Source: Gimesia algae (GTDB lineage: Bacteria; Planctomycetota; Planctomycetia; Planctomycetales; Planctomycetaceae). From it: 64,000 nucleotides of DNA. This document shows positions 56,332-64,000 of the stretch, one piece after another. Location: the NCBI RefSeq assembly GCF_007746795.1, contig NZ_CP036343.1, positions 792,480 to 856,479 of the forward strand. Reading direction: 5' to 3'. Under the pieces are notes generated by a model. The model was not told the origin of the DNA, did no database searches, and saw only the letters and a program-made list of their open reading frames with translations. Positions within the stretch are counted from its first letter, which is position 1. The number at the start of each line of letters is the position of its first letter. The position numbers were made by a program, and so were the translations under genes.

Positions 56332-56491
56332 GTGAAGTGGTGTAATATCCCAGCGGCAATAGGATCGCTTAAATTAATTCACTTAAGGTTCGCGCGAGTT
56401 AAGCTGATATGTTTAATAATTTCTAGCTCATCAATTAGAGGCTAAGCTTATGGCGTACTGTTGACTTCTTTTATTTGGCTTTTTGTAGTAT

Positions 56492-57298
56492 CTAAATAAT
56501 ACTTGCAATAACATACCCACAAGCCTTTAGTTCTTTTGCCACATCTGTTTTCCAAGCGCCGTTTTCATCAAGGGCAACGTACACGAGTCCACCAATATCA
56601 TTAGGGGTTTCAATTTTGCCCTTAACGAGTGAGCAAACATTTTCTCTCCCTAGTTTTGCCATCAGATAACCATGTTCAAATACCACATTTTGACGGGCTC
56701 TATTTCTTGGTGGAATTTTGGTCTCATGAACGCCGCGACCATGATCACATGCCGTATACAGAACTAGTGCGAAATCCGCATCATTGGAGTAGTGCTCAAT
56801 TTTTTCAATGATGGTTTTTCCAGTACTGGCTTGTTCATGAAGAATAATCGCCTCTAAACCTAACTTTTCGATAAAACGGCTAACTTCTTGTTTTGCTTCA
56901 TTATCATGACCATGAACAATAAAGACCTTGCGCTTATTTCTTGCGACAACTTGTGTTGGAGGTGTTGTTGTTGAGGTGATTGTTTGTGCCTTTTCTGGTT
57001 GCGTCATTTGACCAAACTCTAGAGCATCAAGAATTGGGGTGAACTGCTCCGATAAATAGGTTCTCCGCTCGGCATAAGTACTGTATTTATGCTTTATGAA
57101 CCCCCAGAAAGATCCGAGATTTCGATGTTGGCGTAACCACTGGGGTAGCATTGGAGCTAGTGTAGTATCACTTAGTAACTCTCGGCGTAGTTCTTCGAAT
57201 TCTCGATTATCAGCATCAAGACCAGTTGCACTAGCAGTAAGCAGGTTCAGGAGATAACTTACCTTATCGAAATCGCTTTCTAATAACTCGATATTCAA
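56492..57298 (-). CDS. TIR-like nucleotide-binding effector (PF10137 type)
   Basis: 268 residues with a TTG start; AAGGAG lies 7 bases upstream, and an ATG-GTT-TGA mini-frame overlaps the TTG. Residues 1-118 are helical and unrecognised. Residues 122-268 match the TIR-like family: KRKVFIVHGHDNEAKQEVSR, IILHEQASTGKTIIEKIEHY, FALVLYTACDHGR, RARQNVVFEHGYLMAKLGRE, VCSLVKG and GGLVYVALDENGAWKTDVAK. Such domains are NAD-degrading effectors in anti-phage systems (Cap12/Pycsar type). The conserved acidic residues E155 and E208 are present. It probably kills or halts the infected cell. Confidence 0.88.
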   Translation of the reverse strand: MNIELLESDFDKVSYLLNLLTASATGLDADNREFEELRRELLSDTTLAPMLPQWLRQHRNLGSFWGFIKHKYSTYAERRTYLSEQFTPILDALEFGQMTQPEKAQTITSTTTPPTQVVARNKRKVFIVHGHDNEAKQEVSRFIEKLGLEAIILHEQASTGKTIIEKIEHYSNDADFALVLYTACDHGRGVHETKIPPRNRARQNVVFEHGYLMAKLGRENVCSLVKGKIETPNDIGGLVYVALDENGAWKTDVAKELKACGYVIASII

Positions 57299-57383
57299 AC
57301 CATTTCTCCTTGTTAGCTCTGGTAACCTAAATCGCTATTCATCAGCATTGTATTTGGAATTGCCACTTGGACTCACGCAAATG

Positions 57384-58157
57384 TTATACCTCTTTTTGTA
57401 CTGATCGAGGGGGTGTAACTGTAAACTTTTCAGCGTTCAATGCCCACCAAATATTAAATCTGGTACTGTGACATTCCCACCAGTTTGAAAGATTACAATC
57501 TTTAACACCAAATACACCGAGTGGATGGTCAAACAAGCGTGAAATAATAATGTTACGGCATTCATAGGGAACGTCGCGTAACAGTTTGCTGAATGCCCAC
57601 GGGTTGTATCCGGCTTGTGCTGTATCCAACATCTTGGCAGATATTAGAGCCAAGTCGCAGACTCCGCTGTAAATTATCGCTAGAAGTAGGCCCGCAACGG
57701 AATGAATCGCGTGCGACAACGTGGCTTCAGTCTGGTTGCTAAATCTGTCGTGTTTAAGTTTGTTATAGGCTTTCCACCAAGGCGGCGAATCACATGTGGA
57801 ACTACTCCAAACAGAAAACGGTTCAATTACTGCAGGGTTTGCCCCACCGAAAAACACGACCTTTTGGGCGGAGACCAAACCACGATAGCGGCTGTAATGG
57901 TCTTTGATATTTAGTTTTGATTTAGATGAAGATAGATTATTTGTTTTCTCTGCGGCGTTCCACAATGAATCAATTTGGCTTGCGCATTCGAGAATAATAT
58001 GTGCGAATTGTGGCGACCAGACATTTAAGTGATCTGTGCAATATGGTACGAACTTTACAGCTTCTTCAAGCGCAGACTCAGCTGCAGAAAGACCTTCAAG
58101 TGCAGTAATTCCGTATGGTGGTGCATCCCTTAACTGGTGAATGTCGCGTATGTTCAA
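57384..58157 (-). CDS. Hypothetical protein of the TIR island, HEPN-like pattern
   Basis: 257 residues; TTG start without a clear ribosome site, so the start is uncertain. Mostly helical. The segment WWKAYNKLKHDRFSN followed by a hydrophobic helix (AIHSVAGLLLAIIYSGVC) recalls proteins with a YNxxKHxR core that are often annotated as HEPN-like; that link is weak. Trp-rich C-terminus (NLSNWWECHSTRFNIWWALN). AT-rich. It lies between the TIR-like and Trypco2 genes on one strand, with 85- and 130-base gaps. Confidence 0.7.
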   Translation of the reverse strand: MNIRDIHQLRDAPPYGITALEGLSAAESALEEAVKFVPYCTDHLNVWSPQFAHIILECASQIDSLWNAAEKTNNLSSSKSKLNIKDHYSRYRGLVSAQKVVFFGGANPAVIEPFSVWSSSTCDSPPWWKAYNKLKHDRFSNQTEATLSHAIHSVAGLLLAIIYSGVCDLALISAKMLDTAQAGYNPWAFSKLLRDVPYECRNIIISRLFDHPLGVFGVKDCNLSNWWECHSTRFNIWWALNAEKFTVTPPRSVQKEV

Positions 58158-58287
58158 ATTCTATTGAATCCAATATAGTAATAATTAACAATGATCACCG
58201 GGAACAACGCCAGATTTCCTGATTCAGTGTTCCCGAACTATTCTCTAAGATATCACTGAGTCTGATTCCACTTGTTTTGAATCTGAC

Positions 58288-58641
58288 TCATCTATTATTG
58301 ATCGAGTGTATTTCAGGAATTGGAACTGATGCACTGAATTGAATTCTATTACAAGAGACAACCTCTTCCTCTTTGGAACCTTTTGCCCCTAAGCTTAATA
58401 CACTCAGAAACACTCCAGCACCTGCCTCACTGGTGGTAGATGCCGTGTCTGTCACTACGATATCAAAATGAATCGTTTGTATTGTATCCAATTGACTGGT
58501 AGTGCTTACACTTTCTGTCCCTGGGTCATTTTCAGAACTTGGTAAAATCCCCACCTCATGGGTGACAAGATCGAGCCTCGATTCAGAAACAGCTTCAACA
58601 ACCTCTGTAATAGTCGCTTTGATAAAAGATTTTAATTCCAT
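58288..58641 (-). CDS. Trypco2-domain protein
   Basis: 117 residues preceded by the strong site AAGGAGGT. The start MELKSFIKATITEVVEAVSE, the core IHFDIVVTDTASTTSEAGAG, VFLSVLSLGAKGSKEEEVVS and NRIQFSASVPIP match the small domain named trypsin-co-occurring domain 2, known from bacterial conflict systems with trypsin-like peptidases and NTPases. No such protease is visible here. It heads the minus-strand run with the unknown gene and the TIR-like effector. Confidence 0.8.
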   Translation of the reverse strand: MELKSFIKATITEVVEAVSESRLDLVTHEVGILPSSENDPGTESVSTTSQLDTIQTIHFDIVVTDTASTTSEAGAGVFLSVLSLGAKGSKEEEVVSCNRIQFSASVPIPEIHSINNR

Positions 58642-59195
58642 GTCTTACCTGACCTCCTTGAAAGTAAAGAAGAGAAAATGGCCTTCAAGACATCTCTCCC
58701 CGAGAAGACCAGTCACACACACAATTAAATGAAGAGATTATGTAACTAAAATTCAAGCACTTTTAGAATCAGAGCCTGATCCCCCATATTAGCCAGCAGT
58801 TGTCTCTGCACTTTACCGTTTTTTCGTTTTTACCGAGTACTCATTTTTAAGAGTGCTGGTGAAATCACAATGTAATGTAGATAGGACTGACATAGATTGC
58901 TGGAGAGGTCATAGAGATTCCTCCTGAATGCATATGAAGAATTAAGAATTTCCAATTCCTAACACACAATATAGTGTGCATCCCTAACTGATCACCATAA
59001 CATATTGCGTGAACAAAATCAAGTAGTGTTCACAAAATAACACCATAACACTTTGTATAATTAGCACTTATGACATAATTTAATTTCAACCACAAATATT
59101 CTAAAATACAGCATAGTTCTTGAAACACCACCCGCCATTTACATTGTCACCAATATCACATACAATCGCCTCGACAGTTATTCGACCGAGGGGCG
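58642..59195. promoter_or_regulatory. Divergent region with candidate operators
   Basis: AT-rich 554 bases between the Trypco2 gene and a GntR regulator. They contain two inverted repeats: CACAC-6-GTGTG at 58963-58978 and GTGAACA-11-TGTTCAC at 59009-59033, followed by ATAACACCATAACACTTTGT. These are plausible binding sites for the adjacent regulator. No gene is seen. Confidence 0.5.
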
Positions 59196-60062
59196 ATGAT
59201 GCAGATTTTGACACTCACCAGTTATATCAAAGCCGATCTGATTGCGCGGCTGTCGCGGGATGAGCTTCCGCCGGAATCGCTGACGCTCGCTGCGCTCTCG
59301 GATCATTACAAGGTGAGCGTCACTCCCATCTATCATGCCATCAATGAGCTGATCGAAGAAGGGTACCTCTATCGCGAAAAGAACCGGCGGCTCTGCGTCA
59401 ATAGTGATCGAATCGGCGATGCCCGCACTGCGGCGCTGTCACCACAGCCAGCCCCTCCCGAAGATCATTTCAAACGGATCACCGATGACCTGCTCACGAT
59501 GAGCCTCAAAGGGGAATCGCTGTTTCTGCGGGAGATGGCGTCTGCGAAAAAGTATGGCATCAGCCGCACCAGTCTGCGGAATATTTTCAATCGACTGGCG
59601 GGCGACGGCATGCTCGAACATGTGCCCCGGCGCGGCTGGAAACTGCGGTCGTTTAATCAGCACGATCTCGACGCCTTCATCGAAGTTCGCGTGGTGCTGG
59701 AACTCAAGGCCCTGGATCTGGCAAAGGGGAGACTTGACAGACAGGTATTGCAGAAGATTCTCGCCGGCAACCAGGTCCCCGCCACGGATGACGAGCCATT
59801 ACAGATCGACAACAGTCTGCACGAGTATCTGATCAAGCAGTCGGACAACTATTACATCATCAGTTTCTTCGATCGGCACGGCCGCTATTTCGACCTGCTG
59901 TTCCTCTGGGAATCGAACGATCGCGCCGCCGCGATTCAGGAAATCCAGCAGCATCAGCGGATTCTCACGGCGTTACTCGAGGAAGACTGGACGACCGCCC
60001 GCAAAGAACTGGAGTTCCACCTCCGCAGCAATCATCCCGTATTATCGCAGCTGAAACGCTGA
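59196..60062 (+). CDS. GntR-type regulator with two winged helices and FCD-like domain
   Basis: 288 residues. The first winged helix (about 8-70) is LIARLSRDELPPESLTLAAL, then DHYKVSVTPIYHAINELIEE. The second (about 90-150) is LFLREMASAKKYGISRTSLR, then NIFNRLAGDGMLEHVPRRGW. A helical ligand domain follows (EVRVVLELKALDLA, LHEYLIKQSDNYYIISFFDR). A normal FadR-type protein has only one winged helix. The ligand is unknown. A perfect hairpin terminator follows. It likely binds the inverted repeats upstream. Confidence 0.85.
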   Translation: MMQILTLTSYIKADLIARLSRDELPPESLTLAALSDHYKVSVTPIYHAINELIEEGYLYREKNRRLCVNSDRIGDARTAALSPQPAPPEDHFKRITDDLLTMSLKGESLFLREMASAKKYGISRTSLRNIFNRLAGDGMLEHVPRRGWKLRSFNQHDLDAFIEVRVVLELKALDLAKGRLDRQVLQKILAGNQVPATDDEPLQIDNSLHEYLIKQSDNYYIISFFDRHGRYFDLLFLWESNDRAAAIQEIQQHQRILTALLEEDWTTARKELEFHLRSNHPVLSQLKR

Positions 60063-60153
60063 GTTCGTTAACATCACGTGGTGACCAGATAGCGTTTATT
60101 TGATCGCTTTGATTGTGATGCTCAAGAAAGCGACCTTTATCGACATTTGTATT

Positions 60154-60219
60154 AACCGGGGCTAACGCCCTGCGGCTGATCTTTTTTTGGTCATTAGCCG
60201 CAGGGCGTTAGCCCCGGTT
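60154..60219 (+). terminator. Terminator / REP-like hairpin
   Basis: Perfect 24-bp arms (start AACCGGGGCTAACGCC, end GGCGTTAGCCCCGGTT) with an 18-base loop, followed by TTTTT. Same arms as the dispersed repeat at 42796-42923. Confidence 0.85.
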
Positions 60220-60260
60220 TTTTCTCATTGCAAAGACAAATTCGAATTCAGAAACACTAT

Positions 60261-60376
60261 CTAGTGGTGAGTCATTTTAAATTGGGAGTTGATAGATATA
60301 ACGAGAGTGCGACAACAGAGCACGTAAACGTAAACACTACCCCCAACCCTCAAATTTCTGCTTGATTAAGCACTAG
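60261..60376. repeat. MITE-like repeat, copy 2 (inverted relative to copy 1)
   Basis: 116 bases from CTAGTG to CACTAG, the reverse orientation of 2962-3073. Its last four bases, CTAG, include the stop codon of queF (TAG on the minus strand). Blocks GAGAGTGCGACA, CCCCCAACCCTCAA and TTAAGCACTAG match copy 1. Confidence 0.72.
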
Positions 60377-60738
60377 TCTTCTTTGTGATGCGAAACGGTG
60401 ACCGTACTGCTGATTCCGCCGCGGGGAGTGAACTCGGCTCGCAGTTCCATCCAGCGGGGATCGGTGGCAGCGACCAGGTCATCCAGAATACGGTTGGTCA
60501 CGTCTTCATAAAAGGCACCGACGTTGCGGTAACTCTGCAGATACATTTTTAACGACTTGAGTTCGAAGCAGACCTTGTCCGGAATGTAGGCGATCATCAG
60601 CGTACCAAAATCGGGCTGGCCGGTTTTGGGGCAGACCGATGTGAATTCCGGGCACACGGTTTCCATGACATAGTCGCGGTGGGGGTAGGGGTTTTCAAAT
60701 GTTTCCAGCAGTTCGCGGGAGGCTTCGTTTTCGCTCAT
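60373..60738 (-). CDS. queF: NADPH-dependent 7-cyano-7-deazaguanine reductase
   Basis: 121 residues, type I QueF. It reduces preQ0 to preQ1 in queuosine synthesis. Catalytic cysteine in [20 protein letters not shown]; the substrate-binding block is [20 protein letters not shown] followed by YEDVTNRI. The C-terminal [13 protein letters not shown] is normal. The stop codon lies in a MITE-like repeat. No preQ1 riboswitch is seen upstream. It appears monocistronic. Confidence 0.93.
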   Translation of the reverse strand: MSENEASRELLETFENPYPHRDYVMETVCPEFTSVCPKTGQPDFGTLMIAYIPDKVCFELKSLKMYLQSYRNVGAFYEDVTNRILDDLVAATDPRWMELRAEFTPRGGISSTVTVSHHKED

Positions 60739-60846
60739 GATCGTCTGTTTCTAAAGTAAAATGAATCTGTTTTTAAAGGTGAACGAGTTCTATAGGCATT
60801 CCGCAGCGCGTGCAAGCAAAGCCAACCTGTTTTCAGGTAAATCGGC

Positions 60847-62319
60847 TCAAATCTTGATAAAGATCCGTTGCAGATACATCCAGAGACAGATCAGCCACAA
60901 TACAAACAGCACGGTCGCTGAAACCGCGATGGGAGAATACGGACAGTCAGCGACGAACAGGGAATCATACACGGTCCAGCCGGTCGCCTGGTCCAATGTG
61001 TTCAGATGAATCTTGAGCGATTTTGTGATCCAGGGTCGCATCAACTGGGCCATACAGTACATGGCAATCGAGTTCATGCCGACCACCACAAGCGGGAAGG
61101 CCCATCTTTTGTACCCTTTGACATCAATGATCCAGTAAAAGACCGCCAGGAACCAGAAGGCCCAGCCGGCACTGAAGAGCGCCCAGCCGGGAGACCAGAT
61201 GCGTTTCACAATCGGCACCAGATGCCATTCCCAGTTGTTGATATTCACGGGCCAGATGGACGTATCCAGCAGCATCGAAATTCCAAAGCAGATCAGCCCC
61301 GCCTGCAGCAGCCATTTGATCTTCCTTTTCTCCAGTCGATTCGAAATCAGCAGTTGTCCCGCCATCAGTCCGAACAGCATCGTGGCAATCGACGGGATGA
61401 AATTGAGCGTCTGATAGCCGCCGTTATTCACCCAGAACGTATCCCCCTGGTCGGGGTCATCTTTCGGGTTATCATACCGCGGAAACATATTCAGAAACTG
61501 ACGATCGACGGCGGCCGCTGCGTTAGTATGTTTATTCCAGGCACTGCCGATCCCGGAAAACTGCGACCACTCCGCTTCGTCCTTATGCTGGACTTCCTTG
61601 AGATACGTTTTGACGGCGGCCAGTTCGTCCTCAGGGGGCATGTACTGATAGAAAAAGAACCAGTAGCCACCCAGAATGGTGGCCACGCCAATCAGCTGCG
61701 TCACAAACGAGCGGTTCACATAAAAGAAGACCACCAGGTATCCCAGGCCGATCTGACATAAGACATTCGCAAACGTGAAATTCGTCTGTGGTCCGGCTTG
61801 CGAAGAGAGAAAAACGCCCAGCGCCACCAGCAGGACGGCACGAAAGATTGCGTGCATCCAGATCTTGAACGTGGAATCTCCCTTCTGTTTGCGTTTACGG
61901 ACGGAGAAGGGCATCGACACGCCGACCATGAACATGAACGAAGGTTGAATCAGGTCCCAGAAGGCGGACCCCGTCCATTCGACGTGACTCAACTGATAGG
62001 AGAGCGTCTGCCAGAGCGTTTTCCAGGAGGTCTCCCACTGTGTGCCGTTATACTGATCCAGCACTTCGGGGGAATTCCGCACGACACTGGCAACCGCCAG
62101 CCCGCCCGAGGCCATCGCCAGCATCACAAAGCCGCGATAGGCGTCCAGTGAGACCAGACGCTGATTGGCTTCCGGCTTTTTCTTTTCTTTCAGACGTAGA
62201 TCCTGCTCCGTCACTGCTCTGGCCGGTTCGACCTCAGCGGAGACTTCCACGCCCGGCGTTTTCTGCAGCGGGATGGTTTCGGAGTTTTGCGAGTCGGAAT
62301 TGGGATTATTTTGCGACAT
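60847..62319 (-). CDS. DUF5009/HGSNAT-like membrane acyltransferase
   Basis: 490 residues from MSQNNPNSDSQNSETIPLQ; an in-frame ATG at 62373 is an equally weak alternative start. After an acidic and basic N-terminal tail comes LVSLDAYRGFVMLAMASGGL, the family signature of heparan-alpha-glucosaminide N-acetyltransferase-like proteins, followed by about ten transmembrane helices. A long polar loop follows residue 230 (PPEDELAAVKTYLKEVQHKD). It probably transfers acetyl groups to glycans across the membrane; substrate unknown. Confidence 0.85.
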   Translation of the reverse strand: MSQNNPNSDSQNSETIPLQKTPGVEVSAEVEPARAVTEQDLRLKEKKKPEANQRLVSLDAYRGFVMLAMASGGLAVASVVRNSPEVLDQYNGTQWETSWKTLWQTLSYQLSHVEWTGSAFWDLIQPSFMFMVGVSMPFSVRKRKQKGDSTFKIWMHAIFRAVLLVALGVFLSSQAGPQTNFTFANVLCQIGLGYLVVFFYVNRSFVTQLIGVATILGGYWFFFYQYMPPEDELAAVKTYLKEVQHKDEAEWSQFSGIGSAWNKHTNAAAAVDRQFLNMFPRYDNPKDDPDQGDTFWVNNGGYQTLNFIPSIATMLFGLMAGQLLISNRLEKRKIKWLLQAGLICFGISMLLDTSIWPVNINNWEWHLVPIVKRIWSPGWALFSAGWAFWFLAVFYWIIDVKGYKRWAFPLVVVGMNSIAMYCMAQLMRPWITKSLKIHLNTLDQATGWTVYDSLFVADCPYSPIAVSATVLFVLWLICLWMYLQRIFIKI

Positions 62320-62477
62320 CTGATTTACCGATGACTGAAAAGTAGCTAATGTATGGCAGGAATCACTCAGCATGATCGATTCTAAGACCGATGGCTACTG
62401 TTATCCTAACCTTTTTGGAATTCAACGTAAATCATCTATCATTAACCCTCGATTGACTTTCAGTTTAAGAAGACCTC

Positions 62478-63509
62478 ATGACGATCCTTGTCACTGGCGG
62501 AGCGGGCTATATCGGCTCACATTGTGTTCAGCAACTGCTCGCCGCCGGGCAGAAAGTATGTGTAATCGATAATCTGTCCCGCGGCCATCGCGCAGCGGTT
62601 CCCTCCCAGGCCTCGTTTTTTCAACTCGATCTGAGCGAGACCGATGAGTTAATCGACGTCATGAAATCGCAGCGGATCGAAAAAGTCATCCACTTCGCGG
62701 CACTCGCCTATGTTGGAGAATCGGTCGAAAATCCGCTGCCCTATTATGCGAATAACACGGCGGGCACGCTGTCACTGCTGCAGGCGATGCGACAGTCGCG
62801 CGTCAGCCAGATTGTGTTCAGCTCCACCTGCGCCACTTATGGGATTCCGGAGACCATTCCCGTTACGGAAGAAAGCGCACAGAGCCCTATCAATCCTTAT
62901 GGCTGGTCGAAACTCTTCATCGAACAGATTCTGACCGACTGCGCCCACAGTTACCCCAACTTCGGGTTTATCGGCCTGCGGTACTTCAACGTCGCCGGTT
63001 GCGCCATCAATGGTTCACTGGGCGAAGACCACAGTCCCGAAACGCATTTGATTCCCAATTGCCTGAATACGGCGCTTGGCAAGCAGTCGCATGTGACTAT
63101 TCTGGGAAATGACTATCCGACGGCGGACGGGACCTGCATCCGCGACTATATTCACGTCGAAGATATCTGCCAGGCGCATCTGCTGGCGTTGAACGCGCTC
63201 ACGCCGCAGGCAAACCGGTTTTACAACGTGGGTCTGAGCAGCGGATTTTCCGTGCTCGACGTTGTCCAAACAACAGAGCAGGTGACCGGTCGTGCAATCC
63301 CGATCGAATATCAGGCCCGTCGTCCCGGAGATCCGCCAGTGCTCTCCGCCTCGCATGAAAAAATCACTCGAGAGCTGGGCTGGTCGCCACGCCATACTTC
63401 GCTGACCGAGATTATTGAATCGGCGTGGAACTGGTTTCAGAAACATCCTGACGGTTATCAGAGTAAGGGCCCAGCCGCCTCTTCCAGCGAATCCGGGGAG
63501 AACACGTGA
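62478..63509 (+). CDS. galE: UDP-glucose 4-epimerase
   Basis: 343 residues. Extended short-chain dehydrogenase fold with GGAGYIGSHC (7-16), catalytic S116/T117 in VFSSTCATYG and Y141-x-x-x-K145 in NPYGWSKLFIEQ, then GLRYFNVAG and GTCIRDYIHVEDICQAHLLA. It interconverts UDP-glucose and UDP-galactose for envelope glycans. Its stop overlaps the GTG start of the next gene (GTGA), so the two are coupled. Confidence 0.94.
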   Translation: MTILVTGGAGYIGSHCVQQLLAAGQKVCVIDNLSRGHRAAVPSQASFFQLDLSETDELIDVMKSQRIEKVIHFAALAYVGESVENPLPYYANNTAGTLSLLQAMRQSRVSQIVFSSTCATYGIPETIPVTEESAQSPINPYGWSKLFIEQILTDCAHSYPNFGFIGLRYFNVAGCAINGSLGEDHSPETHLIPNCLNTALGKQSHVTILGNDYPTADGTCIRDYIHVEDICQAHLLALNALTPQANRFYNVGLSSGFSVLDVVQTTEQVTGRAIPIEYQARRPGDPPVLSASHEKITRELGWSPRHTSLTEIIESAWNWFQKHPDGYQSKGPAASSSESGENT

Positions 63510-64000
63510 GCAACGGTTTTCCTGAAATCCGGTTTCAGGGACAACTCCGCCCCTCCCAGGCCGAGGCGATTGCGATCATCGAACAACAGCTGGCGGCGGG
63601 ACAAAAACGCCTGCATGTTGTCGCGCCTCCCGGTTCCGGGAAAACAGTATTAGGCCTGTTTCTGTGGGCGCATCATATCCGCAGACCGGCGCTGGTACTC
63701 TCACCCAATTCCGCGATTCAGTCCCAGTGGGCGGCCCGCACCGACCTGTTTCATTCAACGCTCACGCCAAAGCAACTGGTCTCGACAGAAACCGACAGCA
63801 GTGCGCTGTTGACGTCTCTCACATACCAGTCCGTCACGCTGCCGCGACGGGGAGATGCCGACCTGGAAGCCGACGCGCTGGACTTCTGGATTGATGTACT
63901 CATCTATAAAGAGCAGGCACAGGATCCGGTGGAAGCAGAGATCTGGATCAACGATCTCAAAGTGCATAACCCCGATTACTATGAAAAGCGGATGCGCGTC
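63506..64000 (+). CDS. DEAD/DEAH-type helicase, N-terminus only (runs off the window)
   Basis: The frame starts with GTG at 63506, overlapping the galE stop, and stays open for 165 codons to the window end. The start reads VSNGFPEIRFQGQLRPSQAE, a Q-motif-like region, followed by HVVAPPGSGKTVLGLFLWAH (Walker A), then ALVLSPNSAIQSQW. Superfamily 2 helicase N-terminal features are clear; whether it acts on DNA or RNA needs the remainder. The later segment (YKEQAQDPVEAEIWINDLKV) is insert-like. Confidence 0.85.
   Translation, partial: MSNGFPEIRFQGQLRPSQAEAIAIIEQQLAAGQKRLHVVAPPGSGKTVLGLFLWAHHIRRPALVLSPNSAIQSQWAARTDLFHSTLTPKQLVSTETDSSALLTSLTYQSVTLPRRGDADLEADALDFWIDVLIYKEQAQDPVEAEIWINDLKVHNPDYYEKRMRV

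Noticed and set aside
60739-60846. preQ1 riboswitch before queF
   Set aside because: No preQ1 aptamer pattern; the leader is short and AT-rich.

Overview
The window looks like chromosome of a planctomycete, probably of the Gimesia/Planctomycetaceae type. The evidence is three DUF1501 proteins, two very large planctomycete cytochrome proteins (PSCyt1-DUF1549-DUF1553) with LamG inserts, two secreted BNR/sialidase-like proteins, a DUF11 protein, many secreted proteins of unknown function, and dense families of composite intergenic repeats. No ribosomal RNA is present. There are six intact tRNAs: one tRNA-Lys and a Phe-Glu-Ser-Ser-His cluster.

Layout. 1-10.5 kb: the end of a DUF1501 gene, a purple-acid-phosphatase-like phosphoesterase, a cold-shock protein with a long leader, dGTPase, an SMI1/KNR4 protein beside a nonsense-mutated lipoprotein gene, and four scattered copies of a small one-helix membrane protein family. 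10.5-16 kb: an AT-rich accessory stretch of small unknown minus-strand genes, most followed by a strong hairpin, then repeats, a decayed tRNA-Lys fragment and the intact tRNA-Lys. 16-30.4 kb: housekeeping genes (metY, acyltransferase, phosphohexose mutase, sugar isomerase, nadK, a DacZ-like diadenylate cyclase, a DUF11 surface protein, HNH nuclease) and the tRNA cluster. 30.7-51 kb: planctomycete secreted-catabolism genes, namely a GntR regulator, two PSD1-DUF1501 pairs on opposite strands, a BNR protein, an MFS transporter with a large Ala-rich insert, a zinc alcohol dehydrogenase, a frameshifted SGNH hydrolase and a membrane-protein operon. 51-56 kb: small accessory genes separated by near-identical repeats, then a four-gene operon with a YbjQ-family protein. 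56.3-59.2 kb: a probable conflict island with a TIR-like effector, an unknown protein and a Trypco2 protein, next to a tRNA-Thr-like fragment. 59.2-64 kb: a double-winged-helix GntR regulator, queF, a DUF5009-type acyltransferase, galE and the start of a helicase.

The best candidates for something not well described are (i) the TIR-like/unknown/Trypco2 island, which carries no trypsin-like protease of the kind Trypco2 is named after; (ii) the four-copy small membrane protein family; (iii) the MFS transporter with a roughly 200-residue insert; and (iv) a pair of MITE-like elements, one of which supplies the stop codon of queF. All functions are inferred by reading motifs; no database search was run.
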